Assembly (NCBI GenBank): GCA_032871835.1
Contig: CM065300.1
Location: 71,373,192-71,437,191 of the forward strand
Direction: 5' to 3'
From: Dipteronia dyeriana
Lineage: Eukaryota; Streptophyta; Magnoliopsida; Sapindales; Sapindaceae
DNA length: 64,000 nt
The position numbers and the translations under genes are program-made. Each line of letters begins with the position of its first letter. The stretch's first letter is position 1. This document shows positions 1 through 12,838 of the stretch, in pieces. A model generated the notes under the pieces. The model was not told where the DNA came from. It saw only the letters and a list, made by a program, of their open reading frames with translations, and made no database searches.

Positions 1-1070
1 GAAGAAATTCAATACCTAGAGAGATTATGTGCAGTCCCGTTTTTGTGTGTAGAAAAAACAGTAATCAATACTCCTCAAACCTTCGTAGAATAGATCAAGG
101 AATGATAGATGAACACTTTCAAATTCGAATCACTCAAAACGAAGCTCAAACAAAAAAGATATAGTGTTTGGAAGGTGAGAAAATTTGAGAGAATTTTCTG
201 CACATTGGCTTCATCAAATTCTTCAAATGAAAATGGGAGAGGGAAGAGTTTATAAAGGAGAGGGAAACTTAAAAGGGGAAAGAACATAAATGCTCCCATG
301 CCATCCTCTTTCCCCGACATGGCGCGTGGCCATCTTAGAGGTAGAGAGGTCTCCTTCCCGAGATGGCCACGGGCCATCTTGAGAAGGAGAGGCATGGTAG
401 CCTTTTGGCCATCATTCCCTCATTCACACCCATTCACATTCTTCGATCGTATTTTGGTCTCCGAACTCCAAATTCAAATCCATTTTCGGATAATGAACTG
501 AAAATATCTCATGCACATGGATGTCTAAGAAACTTTGACAAGAAAATATGAATTCGACATGATGTATAAAGACAGACAATGTATGCAACATGATCAGAAA
601 GTTTTGTAACTCTTGACTCGGAACACGAAATCAAATGTATGAGTAACTAAAATGACTAGAACTCAGTAAGGAACAAAGTAACACAAAATTCAATTCCAAG
701 GTCCATGTTATACAAATATATAAACATACAAATACATATTATACAAGAATGCTTATTTCAAAGACATAGTCTACATACATGCATTTTCCAAAACTAACCA
801 GTTTAACACCAATGCATGAACATTCAATATCAAGTGTGTGAATGCAATGTGTGTGTGTGTGTGCCTAAGCTTTGTAAGAGAAATGAGGTCTTTAATATAC
901 CTGTGTTGAACCAATAAAGCACATTTCTCTTTAAAGACTTGTACTTGCGTGATAGGTTGCCATATCTTCTTTGAAGCTTGAATCATCATCAACTTTAAGA
1001 CAACTAATCAATACAAGTGAAACATAGTTTTGATATGGAATAATGCCAACACAAAACCAAAAACCTAATA
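1..1070 (-). mobile_element. Partial LTR of copia family B, cut by the window edge
   Basis: Read on the minus strand, this follows the first part of the intact LTR at 22375-24996: the AGGTTTT start with GTGTTGGCATTA, the ATTCAAGCTTCAAAGAAGA block, the CACACACA stretch, the GATGGCC-rich promoter part and the final CGGGACTGCAC block. The LTR start on the minus strand is at about 1070, where the expected CA end reads TA. About 1.5 kb more of the LTR would lie outside the window. No polypurine tract is seen on the outer side, so it is a 5' LTR or a solo LTR. Short open frames in it are not genes. Confidence 0.85.
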
Positions 1071-2289
1071 GACTTTGTTGCCACTCATGTTTATCGGTAG
1101 GGCAACCGTGATGCATATTGTTTAGTGTCTAGGAGCCTTAGTATCGTTACCTCTTATATGGTGGTGGACTGCTCTAGACTTATGCACTTCTTTTAATTAT
1201 AATGATGTTTGTAGTAGACCATTCTATAAGTTCTGTTGACTTGTTTTCGTTGTTTTTCTTTAACTCTCTGTTGTCTTTATTTATTATTATTTTAATAATA
1301 TTGGTGGAAGATGAGGGTGCTATGGAGGTATTGGCTTAGCTCGGACGTCATAATGCATCTTTACTAATTCCGATCATCAACAACCTTATGGAAAAGAACA
1401 CATTAGTACCAGTAGGTTTTCTTTATTTTTCTATGGTAATATTATATTTTTATGATTTATTTTTGTTAACCGAAAATTCGTTGGGATAGAAAATTCCAGT
1501 TAACACCTTCAAATTGTAACCTAGAAGATCGTAGCGGGGTTGGTACCTCTAGGTACCGGGGTTTTGTACGATTAAGGAGTAATGTGCAGTAGGGAAGTGG
1601 AAAATCATCCCGCTCATCAGGGCTTTGAGCATAAGAAGAATATATAGCACTTGAGGTTCCCTTGCTGGTGTGAGGGGCTAGTCCTGGTCTTTGGTCCCTA
1701 GTCTTGGTATCTGGTACTCATACCTGGTCCTGGTATCTGGTCCTGATACCTGGTCACCTCTCTGGGTCTCCTCAACCTAAATAGCATACATGGAGGAAGG
1801 ATTGGTGAGCTAAGACCAGTGAGGTCGGTACCTAGCTCACATACATGCATAATAAAAGAGATAAATGAGAGAATGATAATTTTTTTAGTTGAAGTGGACT
1901 GACATAGGGGTAAAAAGCATCACGAATGATCATATGTTGAAAAACCCTTGGACACTATCCAGAGGAATGAGAGATACCATTATTTCTTTATATACCACAA
2001 GAAGTGCTCATGGGAGCTTACACAAATAGAAACGTAGTACAACATAGGTGCTCCGGAGAGCTTACAATAGTAGTCGAGGTCGAATAAAGGATCGGATCCG
2101 GGGCCTATTCTTGGGGAGAGATTTGTCATATTATAGGTTCTAATTCTTGTTACCCACCCCATCAATTTAGTTAATTAATTTACAATCATAGGAATGTTTA
2201 TTTGGCATTGACGGAGTTGACCATTTTTTCTCATTAATGGCATTGTGAATGACCATTAAAGAGTTGACTGATCTCTCATCAGTGGCGAT
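1071..2289. other. Unassigned intergenic DNA
   Basis: No coding region could be supported. At about 1676-1762 there is a short degenerate repeat of CTGGTATCTGGTCC-like words. The rest has no repeat or terminal structure that I can recognise. Frames here are short and random-looking. Confidence 0.5.
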
Positions 2290-4752
2290 TGTTAGGATTA
2301 TGGTAAATAACAATTGTGTAATAATGTATTTGACAATCTTTTCATATTAATAAAGTGATTTCTAGCTTAACAAATCTTATATCATTTATAGTTTAATTAT
2401 TATAATTGTCAAAATTAAATAATCATTAGGTTAAAAGACTTTGAGAAAAAAAGAATTGTTCGTACATCTGGATATGTATGAGGTAGACATATTTCTTTAG
2501 TTAGTCTTGAACAATATTCACAACTTTAGATAAAGGTTGGGCACCTTTACCTTGTTAAAGTTGTAGATTCTTTTGCTTGCATTTGAATGAGATCAAATGT
2601 GTTATAATGAGTCTAAAATCATTTAATTGTGGTGCTTTTGTGTAAAAGATTCTAGTGCACTAGGTGTATTGAATAGGATCACAGTGAAATACTTTAGCCA
2701 GAACCCTCAATGGATAAAAGTTTTTACTTGAGGACAAGCAGATAGTCTATCTCAATCCTGAGATAAATGATGGACTTATGGTTACAAGTGTTATCATTTG
2801 AGCTATCAATGAGTATAATTATATAGCATAGTCTATCCTCTATAGTTTGGTGGTATATATTTGTTAATCGATAGAGGACTTCATTTATAGATATAAACAG
2901 CGTGGCTTCATTTATTAAATGTGAGTAGAATATCATTATATAGATATTTTGAGGTATTGGATATTAAATCTTAACATTAAGTTTTCAATAGTGTCTATTG
3001 AAATATAGCTTCTAGACAAATCAAAATATCCAAGTTCAAAATATAGTCATATGAGTAAATATGGTAACTATGAGAGCTATAGGCGGTCTATGAGCTCCTG
3101 GCGATCACTGGTATTTTTCATAAGGATACATTATTTCATATAAGGTTGTCTACGGTACGAATGAGGAACATTAACTTATTCTATCTTTATTTAAGAGTTC
3201 AATTTTAGTTCTTTAGTGGAATGAACTAAAATTAATAGATCGAACCTAAGTGAATCATTTGTTGATTGTGATTAGGTTATGTCTGTTAGAGCTTAAATTT
3301 AGATAGCCCACCAAGACTCTCAATCGACACGAGCTTGCATGGATCACTTGATATATTCTACCAGACCAATCTCTAGGTTCATCTAGAATTATTTTTGGAT
3401 TTCGAAATCCAAAAGTTTTAGAGAGGTGCGGTCATGTGTGATCAAGACATACGGTAACTCTTCATGTACTGGAATGGGTGGCCAAGGATGTGGGGCAGGT
3501 GTAATAGCGATTAGCATTCCATTAATACATTAAGAATATAATTTACACATCTTAATTACATGAGCTGTTTAAATTATATTAATCTATTAATTTAAGGCAT
3601 GTGGACTTGTTTCTTTTTTAGTAAGAAAGTGTTTAGTTCACATGTGGACCTTTTATTAAAGTCCAATGGATTTAATAAAATGAAAAAACAACAAATTGCC
3701 TTGCTATAGGCTTGGGCGGCAAAGCTAAGGATATCAGCCTAATATATTGTTTTTATTTTAGTATTTAATTAAATGGAAATTAATTAATCAATTAATTATT
3801 TAATTAAAAGTCAAAATATTTTTCTAAGTAGGAGAAGGTCTCCTAGTGTCATACTATTGTTAGTAGTATGATAAGTATCAAAGACTTTTTTTTTTGTAGT
3901 TAGATAAATAAATGGAATTTACTTATCTAGTCAAATTAGGAAGTCTTTGATATATATTAAAACTCTAATTGATAGTTGGTCAAATTAGGAAGTTTTGATG
4001 AAGTCACGATTTAATTAGCATTCATTAACTAGTTAATTAGCATTCATTAACTAGTTATTGGATAATACAATTATGAGTTGAAATAGGGTAGAATTCGGAA
4101 AGTTGATATGAGTTGTGGTGGAAATCAAATCCTCCTTGTTAGAGGATTTTCGGTTACAACACAAATCCTCCTTGTGTGAGGATTAAGCCACCAATATATA
4201 TACCTATTGAGAATTCAACCAAGCCCTAAGTTTTTAGTGTGAGAATTTTTTTATTTTGCTTTCCTTAACAAAAAAAAACTTCATCTAACTCATTGCGTGA
4301 AGAATTCGACCAAGCATAGAGAAAAGAGGAATCGTTTTTGTTTTCAATTGTGCACTAGTGTCTATACATCAAAAGGTTTTGTGTACAACATTGAATCGGA
4401 TTCATGCAAGTTTTAATCAATAGATTGAGAATTCATAAGTGACCAAACATTCTTTGTTTTTCTCTAGTAGGATTATTGCTACTAACAAAAGAAAAAGGTT
4501 TTCGTTTTTCTATCCTCAGGTACACATTTCAAATAAAGGGAGCTCACACTCCTAGGTGATTCACGTTCGTGATTGGATTGGAAGATATTATAGATTCAAT
4601 TCAGCGCAACATCAATCGTCACTTGAAAAAAGTATGATACTTTTTATTTATATGTTAATTAATCAAGGGTTAAGGTCCATTCTTTTAAAGGAATTATATT
4701 TTTGAAATATACCAATCGATATTTTCGCTTTTGCTGCGCGCTTTCTCCTACA
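2290..4752 (+). repeat. 5' LTR of element C
   Basis: It starts TGTTAGGATTATGG and ends TCTCCTACA, and is collinear with 9902-12293 and with the shortened copy 12839-14020. A TATA-like stretch ATATATATAC lies at about 4193, followed by the transcribed part that begins with GAATTCAACCAAG. A 22-bp unit starting TAATTAGCATTC is present twice in a row at 4012-4055 and is absent from the other two copies. Confidence 0.85.
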
Positions 4753-4767
4753 ATTAGTATTATAGTC
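4753..4767 (+). other. Degenerate primer-binding site of element C
   Basis: Directly after the LTR end the sequence reads ATTAGTATTATAGTC. Plant copia elements usually carry ATTGGTATCAGAGC here, which pairs with initiator tRNA-Met. The differences are mostly G-to-A and C-to-T changes, as expected from decay of methylated DNA. The assignment rests on position plus partial match. Confidence 0.6.
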
Positions 4768-6142
4768 TTGGTTGTACTCTTGATTAATTGATGTATATAT
4801 ACGTGAATCTATTTCTTTTTATTGTGAATATGCATGATTTAAAAAAAGATGACACTCTAGGTATTCGTATATAGATTTACATTGGAATGTATGGGTACAT
4901 ATATATAAACATGTATATATACATATATATATATATATAATTTGATTTGTTATTGCTCAATTTTGATCCTAGAATTTCAATGTATTTATTTTTTTTGTTC
5001 TGGGATTGTAACAAGAAGAGGGGACAATCATCGTCATAGTTTCCTTCTTGGTAGTTGCTAAGTTTTTTATTTTATTTTATTGTTGTAATAAAAAAAACTG
5101 TTGTAATATATTCAAGTTTCGAAGACTTGAAGAGTTGAAGAATTAGAAGCAAAGAAAGTAGCAACGGAGTAACCCGAGGCAGCCCGTGCGCACCATGACA
5201 ACAAGCGTGCGCACGATTGAGCATGCAATTGCGCTTGTTGTGGTGCGGTAGCGTACGCCCTTACATGGGTTGGGCTCATACGCACGCCTATGGTGTGGCA
5301 GCAAGGGTGTTACGCACGGGGCAACCACGCAACGCCTTGAGCGCGTAAGTGCCTGTACATGAGATCTTTGGATGGATGACCGCTTGAAGACTTGTTCGCC
5401 AAGTTAGGATTGGGGTTTTTGTATTTCAAAACAAATGTAATTTACTTGCTTTTCTAGGATGGACCAAAATTGTGACTATTTATTTTCCGTAAATATTGCA
5501 ATGTTTATCATTGTTTGATAACATGTCATATGGAATAGGAGTTCCACTCATATATCTCTTTTGGTATGAACATGCATTGAATGGTTTAGGTATCTAATTG
5601 GCATCTAGATAACTTGGTAAATTATTCTATGGAATTCAGTCACACATATTAAATAATTGAACAGGAGAAGGTCTTTTGGAACACCTATGGCCTCCAAGTT
5701 TAGTTGAGCTTTATGTTTCATGTGATAACCCCCCAAAGGGTATCCATGAATGGAATTTAGCAAGATATTTCCTTACAAGGATAGACTATACAATTGACAC
5801 AAATGATATATACTCTCAAAGGAGGGATTTTCGTGTGGGAATATATTGAAGGTCAATAACCTGGTAACACACTAAATGTGATTTTATTGATATTTTCCCA
5901 AGAGTTCATGTTAATAAAATCGCAAGGCTAAAATTAAAAACGATGATTGTTATGTTAACAATTAGGTGGGGCCTAGTCCAACTAGTAGATGGTGCGAACT
6001 CCTAAAGGATGGGTAACATTTATGGGTGTTGGATCACCGTTGAATTTTACGATTGAATTATTTTATTTAATTCTAGATAAATATTCGAAAGTGCTTCATC
6101 ATGATTATTTACTTATGTAATTTTTGCTATTATTCAGAAATT
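4768..6142 (+). other. Untranslated leader of element C with a CpG-rich patch
   Basis: Long non-coding stretch between the primer site and gag. Most is AT-rich, with a (TA)n run at about 4919-4938. The patch 5150-5350 differs sharply: it is rich in CpG and holds repeated GTGCGCAC and TACGCAC words. No reading frame here looks like a protein. Confidence 0.6.
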
Positions 6143-6964
6143 ATGACCTCATCCCAAATCAACATCCTAAAAGATAATACTTTAACTGGTCATAATTATG
6201 ACACATGAAAAAAGAAAATTAGGTTGTTGATGCAAGCTAAAAATCATAAGTTTGTTCTGTGTACCCCTAAACCACCAACTCCTACTAATGAATCTACTGA
6301 GGGGAAAAGATATGAGTATCAACAGTGGAAGGCATCAAATGAGATGGCCAAAGGTTGCATTATGGCCACCATCTCCAACGTGTTGCAACAGCAACATGAA
6401 GGAATTGAGACTACTGCTTATATAATGATGTCTTAGGAGGAGATGTTTGCTATGAAGTCCATGACGACTAAGAGAGAGGTAGTTATTGCTTTCACGAATC
6501 TTAGGATGAAATCTAGACAGGCTGTGAAAGATCACATAATGAAAGTCATAGCACATCTCAACATTGTTGAACTCAATGGTGTTGAGATAGATGGTGAGAT
6601 AAAAATTGACATGATTGTCAAATCACTGTCGGATTCCTTTGATCAGTTCAAGTTGGATTACACCTTGAACAATAAGGAATTCACCTTGCAGGGCCTGATG
6701 CAAGATATTCAAAACGCCGAGAAAATCTTTGTGAAAGGTAAGGGTCAAGAGATTCATACGATTGGTAAAGTTGCTATTGTTAAGACCCGTAAGAAGGTTA
6801 AGAAACAACAGAAGAAAAAACAACTTGGGCTTACCAAAAATGAGACCAAGAAAGTAACCAAGATCAAAGGAAAGTGCTTCCTTTGTGGTGAAAAGGGACA
6901 TTGGAAAAGAAATTGCCCAAAGTCTCAGAGCAAGAAGAAAGATGGGGTTCTAGGAAAAGAATAG
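6143..6964 (+). pseudogene. gag: Copia gag (capsid/nucleocapsid) of element C, broken
   Basis: Gag forms the virus-like particle of the retrotransposon. The frame opens at ATG 6143 (MTSSQINIL) and stays in one frame to 6964 with two in-frame stops, TGA at 6206-6208 and TAG at 6434-6436. The N-terminal part has the UBN2-type gag look (ILKDNTLTGHNY, then the MKVIAHLN and SLSDSFDQF blocks). A zinc knuckle C-x2-C-x4-H-x4-C (CFLCGEKGHWKRNC) is at 6875-6916, after a lysine-rich stretch. Gag ends in its own stop shortly after the knuckle, where pol would normally continue. The protein could only be made in pieces, so the gene is dead. Confidence 0.85.
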
Positions 6965-8245
6965 ATTGAATGAGAATGAATTCAAATTGCGTTTAGGCAA
7001 TGGATCGTTGGTGTCTGCCAGTGCAGTGAGAGATATTAGAGTTAATCTAGATTCTTTTAGGCATTTATATTTAATAGCCATTTATTATGTACATTAATTC
7101 ATGAAGAGGAATTTATTTTCAATTTCTTGTTTAAATAAATTTGGATATTTGGTTACTTTTAATAAAGGTTTTATTATTAGTAGGAATGACAAATTTGTTT
7201 GCAAAGGTACATTGGAAAATGATTTATTCTATTTGCATAGAAATATCTCTTACTTGTTAGACACGTAATCAACAGAACCTAATCATAAAATAGTGAAATT
7301 ATCAAAAGAGGAAACCTACTTATGGCATTTGCGCCTAGGTCATATTAACCTTGATAGGATCAAAAGATTGGTTAGTGATAGACCTATAAATGACTTAAAG
7401 TTTGATGATCTACCAACTTGAGAATCTTGTTTGAAAGGTAAGATGACCAAAAGATCGTTCACAATCAATGGCACAAGAGCCACTGAATGTTTAGGATTAA
7501 TACACACTGATGTATGTGGTCCTTTGAGCATTCAAGCTAGAGGCGGATATGAGTACTTCATCACTTTCATGGATGATTAATTGAGATTTGGCTATGTGTA
7601 TCTCATGAGACATAAGGCGGATGCCTTTGACATGTTCAAAGCTTTTAATGCTGTAATAGAAAATCAGCTTGAGAAACATATAAAAATCTTGAGGTCTGAT
7701 CATGTGGAGTGTATCTATTTGGTGAGTTTCAGCAATATCTTATTGATAATGGGATAATTTCTCAATTTTTTATGCTAGGAACACCTCACCAAAATGAGGT
7801 GGTAGAAAGAAGAAATATGATACTTTTGGACATGTTTAGGTCCATGATAAGTTATCCAACGCTTCCTAATTCTTTCTGGGGATATACTTTACAAACTGCT
7901 ACATACATTTTAAACAATGTACCATCTAAATAAGTTCCTCAAACACCGAATGAGTTGTGGACTGGGTGAAAGCCTACTTTACAACACTTCAGGAAATTTG
8001 GATGTCCTGCACACGTGTTAAAAGAAAAGACAGAAAAGATGGAGTCCAGTTCAGAAACATGCATATTTGTGGGGTATCCAGAAGGAACTAAAGGATATTA
8101 TTTCTATAGTCCTTCAGATCTTAAAGTTTTTTTTTCGACAAATGCTAAATTTCTAGGAAAGTATTATATGAATGAATTTGTGCCTAAGAGTAGAATCGTC
8201 ATGAAAGAGCTTTCAGGAGATCTAATTCCACAAGAGATTTCATAA
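6965..8245 (+). pseudogene. Copia integrase region of element C, broken; protease core missing
   Basis: After gag the expected protease (an Asp-Ser-Gly active site in a WxxDSG context) is absent. The frame jumps to the segment that normally follows it (about 6975-7265). The GAG-pre-integrase zinc-binding part is visible near 7320-7440 (LRLGHINLDRIKRL, then a CxxC-like pair of which one Cys is now a stop). The catalytic core begins at about 7490 with the GLIHTDVCGPL block, then FITFMDD followed by a stop, then VYLMRHK. The frame changes near 7700, after which the FRSMISYPTLPNSFWGY part and the FVGYPEGTKGYYFY part (8080-8115) are readable. Several stops and at least one frameshift make it inactive. 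Confidence 0.8.
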
Positions 8246-8439
8246 CCTAACCCAATTGTAAGTTCCGCACCATCATAAGATCAATAACCTACCATCCCTC
8301 ATTGTAGTGGGAGGGTTAGTAGATAACCCGAGAGATACATTGGTCTAGGAGAATCAATGTAGATTCTCCCGGACGATGATGATCCTTACACGTACAAGAA
8401 AGTTACGGAGGATGTTGATTGTTGTCATTGACAAAATGC

Positions 8440-9100
8440 AACACAATCTAAAATTGAGTCTATGTTCAAAAACAAATCCTGGTCTTTTGTAGACTTGCCT
8501 AAAGGGATAAAACCCGTTGGGTGCAAGTGGGTATACAAGAGGAAGAGAGGAATGGTAGAAACTTTTAATGCTAGATTGGTAGCTAAAGGTTACACACAGA
8601 AGGAAGGTATCGATTATGAGGGGAAACCTTCTCTCCTGTGGCTATGCTTAAATCCATTAGAATACTCTTATCCATTAAAGCATCTCTAGACCTACAGATT
8701 TGGAAAATGGAAGTCAAGACAGCTTTCCTTAACAGAAAGTCTTGGCAAAAGCATCTAGATGATGCAAACAGAAGGATTCATTGAAAAAGGCTAAGAGGAA
8801 AGGGTATGCAAGTTACAAAGATCCATATATGGACTGAAGCAAGCATCCAGATCTTGGAAAATAAGGTTTGATCAAGCTGTGAAAAGTTTTGAATTTATTC
8901 AAAACCTTGACAAACACTGTGTATACAAAAGGATTAAAGGCAACAAGTTGGTTTTCCTAGTTCTTTACGTTGATAATATACTACTCATCGGAAACGATGT
9001 AGGTGTATTGACATCAGTAAAAGAAAGGTTAGCAAGACAATTTGATATTAAGGACTTAGAAAAGCAAGTTATATTCTTGGTATCCAAGTAATAATGAATA
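8440..9100 (+). pseudogene. Copia reverse transcriptase of element C, catalytic Asp lost
   Basis: This would copy element RNA into DNA. The N-terminal blocks are clear (SWSFVDLPKGIKPVGCKWVYK, ARLVAKGYTQKEGIDYE) at 8482-8620. Then frames shift several times through the part that carries the first catalytic Asp (8620-8850). The palm motif reads YVDN at 8966-8977 instead of YVDD: codon 8975-8977 is AAT, so the third catalytic Asp is an Asn. This loss and the frameshifts both exclude activity. Confidence 0.85.
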
Positions 9101-9883
9101 GAAAGAATAGAACGATTACGGTGTCTCAAGCTTCATACATAGATAAAATCTTATCTTGATTCTCCATGTAAGATTCCAAGAAAGGTATGGTACCTTTTTG
9201 ACATAGAATCAAACTTTTTAAGGAACAAGCTCCTGAGAATGAGCTTGAAGAGCAATTCATGAGTAGGGTTCCATATGCATCAGCAGTTGGAAGTCTCATG
9301 TATGCAATGCTCTGCACTAGACTAGATATTTGTTTTGCTTTTGGCATAGTTAGCATGTGTCAATCAAAACCTAGTCCTGATCACTGGACAACAGTCAAAC
9401 ATATTTTTAAGTATCTCAAAAGAATAAGAGTATTCTGACTTCAAGAGATCCACATCATGTTATGTGTTTACTCTTGGAGGAGGCCCAATCATATGGAGGA
9501 GTATCAAGCAATCATGCATTGTTGATTCCACCATGAAAGCTGAGTATATAACCGTATGTGAAACTGCTAATAAGATTGACTGGCTTCGCCAATTCTTGAT
9601 TGACTTAGAAGTGGTTCCTAATGCGAATAAGCAGATCACTATCTACTGTGACAATAGTGGAGTAGTGGCTAATTCGAGAGAATCGAGAAGCTTTAAGAGA
9701 GGGAAACACGTTGAAAGAAATTATCACCTTCTGAGGAAAATTGTGCATAGGGGTGACGTGACGATTACTAAGATCGCGTTAGCAGAAAATCTAGTAGATT
9801 CCTTTACAAAGGCTCTACCACAAAAGAGTTTTGATGGGTGCCTAGAGAACATGAGAATGAGAGAAATGACACACTTACTATAG
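9101..9883 (+). pseudogene. End of RT and RNase H of element C, broken
   Basis: The region 9280-9420 holds the PYASAVGSLMYAMLCTR block that links RT and RNase H. The open part 9464-9883 covers most of the RNase H: GGGPIIWRSIKQSC, STMKAEYI with the catalytic Glu, IYCDNSGVV with a catalytic Asp, and the C-terminal KHVERNYHLLR and SFTKALPQK blocks. The start of RNase H, with its first Asp, is lost near 9430-9460, where a deletion seems to join two parts. The end of pol lies about 20 bp before the 3' LTR. Confidence 0.8.
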
Positions 9884-9901
9884 AGCAAGTGGGATTACAC
9901 T

Positions 9902-12293
9902 CATTAGCAAGAGTGTAATAATGTATTTGACAATCTTTTTATATTAACAAAGTGATTTAAAGTTTAACAAATCTTATAGCATTTATAGTTTAATTATTAT
10001 AATTGTCAAAAGTAAATAATCACAAGATCAAAAGACTATGAGAAATGAAGAATTGTTCATACATCTGGATATGTATGAGGTAAACACAATTCTTTAATTA
10101 GTCTTGAACGATATTCACAACTTAAGATAAAGGTTGGGCGCCTTTACCTTGTTAAAGTTGTAGATTCTTTTGCTTGTATTTGAGTGAGATTAAATGTGTT
10201 ATAATGAGTCTAAAATCATCAAAGTGTAGTGTCTTTCGGTAAAAGAATCTAGTGCACTAGGTGCATTGAATATGATCACAGTGAAATACTTTATCCAGAA
10301 CCGTTAGTGGATAAAAGTTTTCACTTAAGGACAATCGGAGATTCTATTCAATTATGAGATAAATGATGGACTTATGGTTACAAGTTTTATCATTTGCGCT
10401 ATCAATGGGTACGATTATATATCATAGTCTATCCTCGATAGTTTGGTGGTATACATTAGTTAATCGATAAGGACTTCATTTATATATGAACATCGTGGCT
10501 CCATTTATTAAATGTGGGTAGAATATCATCATATGGATATTTTGAGGTATTGGATATTCAATCTTAACGTTAAGTTTTCAACAGTGTCTATTGAAACATG
10601 GCTTCTGAACATGTCAAAATATCTAAGTTCAAAATGTGGTCATATGAGTAAATATGGTGACTAGGAGAGCTATGGGTGGTCTATGAGCTCTTTTCAATTA
10701 CTGGAAGTTTTCACGAGGATACACTATCTCCAATAAGGTTGTCTAGGGTTCGAATAAGGAACATTAATTTATTCTATCTTTATTTAATAGTTCAAATTTA
10801 GTTCTTTAGTGGAATGAGCTAAAATTAATAGATCGAATTTAAGTGAATCATTTGTTGATCGTGATTAGGTTTTGTCTAATGAAGTTTAAATTTAGATAGT
10901 GAGCCAAGATCTTCAATTCACACGATCTTGCATAGATCACTTGATATATTCTACCGGAATAATTTATAGGTCTATCTAGAATTGTTTTTGAATTTTGGAA
11001 TCCAAAAGTTTTGAAGAGGTGCGGTCATGTGTGATCAAGACACGTGGTAACTCTTCAAGTGCCTGGATTGGGCGACCAAAGATGTTGGAATCCTTAGACG
11101 GCTCTAATGGGGTACGATTAGCATTCCATTAATACATTAAGAATATAATTTGCACATTTTAATTAAATGGGATGTTAAATTATATTAATTTATTAATCTA
11201 AGACATGTGGACTTGTTTTTTTTAGTAAGAATATGTCTAGTTCGTATGTGGAATTTTTATTAAATCCATTATTAAAGTCCAATGGATTTAATAAAACGGA
11301 AAAAATAATATATTGCCATGTTATATGCTTGGCGACAAGGCTAATAATATTAGCCTAAAATATTGTTTTATTTTATTATTTAATTAAATGGAAGTTGATT
11401 AATTAATTAATTGATTGATTTATTGATTAACAGTCAAAATCTTTTTCTTACTAGGAGAAGGTCTCTTAGTGTCATACTATTGTTGGTAGTATGATAAAAA
11501 TTAAAGACTTTATTTGATAAATAAATAAATAAAATGATTCATTTATCTAGTCAAATTAAGAAGTCTTTGATATATATCAAAATTCTAATCGATAATTAGT
11601 CAAATTAGGAAGTTTTGATAAAGTCGCAATTTAATTGATATTTAATAATTTATTATTGGATAATACACTAATGATTTGGGATATGATTGAATTCTAAAGT
11701 TGATAAGAGTTTTGGTGAAACACAAATCCTCCATGTGTGAGGATTTTTGGCCACCTATATATACACCTATCAAGAATTCAGTCAAAACTAATGTTTTGGA
11801 GAGAGTTTTTTATTTGCTTTATTTGTTTAAAAGAAAAACATCTGAGAATTCGGCCAAGAGAAGAAAAGGAGAGGAGCGTTTTGTTTTCGATAGTGCACTA
11901 GTATCTTTTATATCAAAAGGTTTTGTGCATAACATTGAATCAGATTCACGCGAGTTTCGATCAAATGATTGTGAATTCACAAGTGACCAAACGTTCTTCA
12001 TTTTCTCTAAGAGGGTTAATGTGACTAACAAAAGAAAAGTTTTTTTTTGTTTTCCATCCTCAGGTACACAATTATAAGAAAGGGAGTCCACACTCCTAGG
12101 TGATTCATGTTCGTGATTAGATTGGAAGATCTTACGGTTTCAATTCGATGCAACATTAATCGTCACGTGAAAAAGGTACAATACCTTTTAATTATATGTT
12201 AATTAATCAAGGGTTAATGTTCTCATTTTTAAAGGAATTTTTTTATAATATACCAATCAAAATTTTTGCTTCCGCCACGTGTTTTTTACTACA
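9902..12293 (+). repeat. 3' LTR of element C
   Basis: It is collinear with 2290-4752, from the TTAGCAAGAGTGTAATAATG start to the TTTTACTACA end. The first bases read CATTAG where TGTTAG is expected, so the left edge is uncertain by a few bases. A purine-rich stretch (AGAGCAAGTGGGA) just before it fits a decayed polypurine tract. A TATA-like element (TATATATACACC) lies at about 11756. A 125-codon frame inside the LTR overlaps the transcribed part and is not a gene. Confidence 0.85.
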
Positions 12294-12727
12294 GTTTCGT
12301 GTTAAGTTAAATATTTAGCTGTGAAAACAAAAATCTTCCATGAGTCTGTCTTACCACCATTAATTGTGAGTCGAATCAGTAAAAAAAAAATACAATCAAA
12401 CAAAAGCAGTCTTAATTTTTAATCCAAATATTTTTTATATTTAAGTTTGTAACTCAAATATAATTTGCCACATGGCCTTTAGTTTAGAAAAAAATTAAAC
12501 ACAAAGTTTTAAGAAATTAAAACTAAATTGATGGCCACCAGGAAAAACCTTGCTAGAAGAGGCGATAGAGGCCTCCTCCGATGAGAAGTTCTTCTCTATT
12601 GACGCACAACTCCATTGATAGAGAAGAATGGATCCTCCTATGAAGGAGGAGGTTGTAGCAAAGAGCGGGAGATCCTCACCTATTTTTATTTTTTTAAAAA
12701 AAATAAATTAGTGCATAAATTGTCATA
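12294..12727. other. Unassigned flank
   Basis: AT-rich DNA. A GA/CT-rich stretch at 12550-12680 holds near-palindromic words such as GAGGCCTCCTCC and AGAAGTTCTTCTCT. No gene or target duplication for element C was found here. Confidence 0.4.
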
Positions 12728-12838
12728 CAAAGAAATTATTTGTACATCCATTTTTTTATGAGTAAATTACATAAATTTACCATGATTATATGTATAATTA
12801 CATTAAAATCTGTAAAAAAAATACAATAACACTAAGTT

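Larger units (their letters stand above)
2290..12293 (+). mobile_element. Decayed full-length Ty1-copia retrotransposon (element C)
   Basis: Two long terminal repeats of about 2.4 kb flank a gag-integrase-RT-RNase H region in copia order (integrase before RT). The RT and RNase H blocks resemble the plant Angela/TAR/Tork group (LVAKGYTQKEGIDYE, GNDVGVL, ADST type words). The LTRs have clearly diverged from each other, gag and pol carry many stops and frameshifts, and the protease core is missing. I found no matching 5-bp target duplication: GCGAT on the left against GTTTC on the right. It is an old, non-functional copy. Confidence 0.9.

Noticed and set aside
11700..12077. 125-codon open frame
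   Set aside because: It lies wholly inside the 3' LTR of element C, and the collinear stretch of the 5' LTR is not open in the same way.
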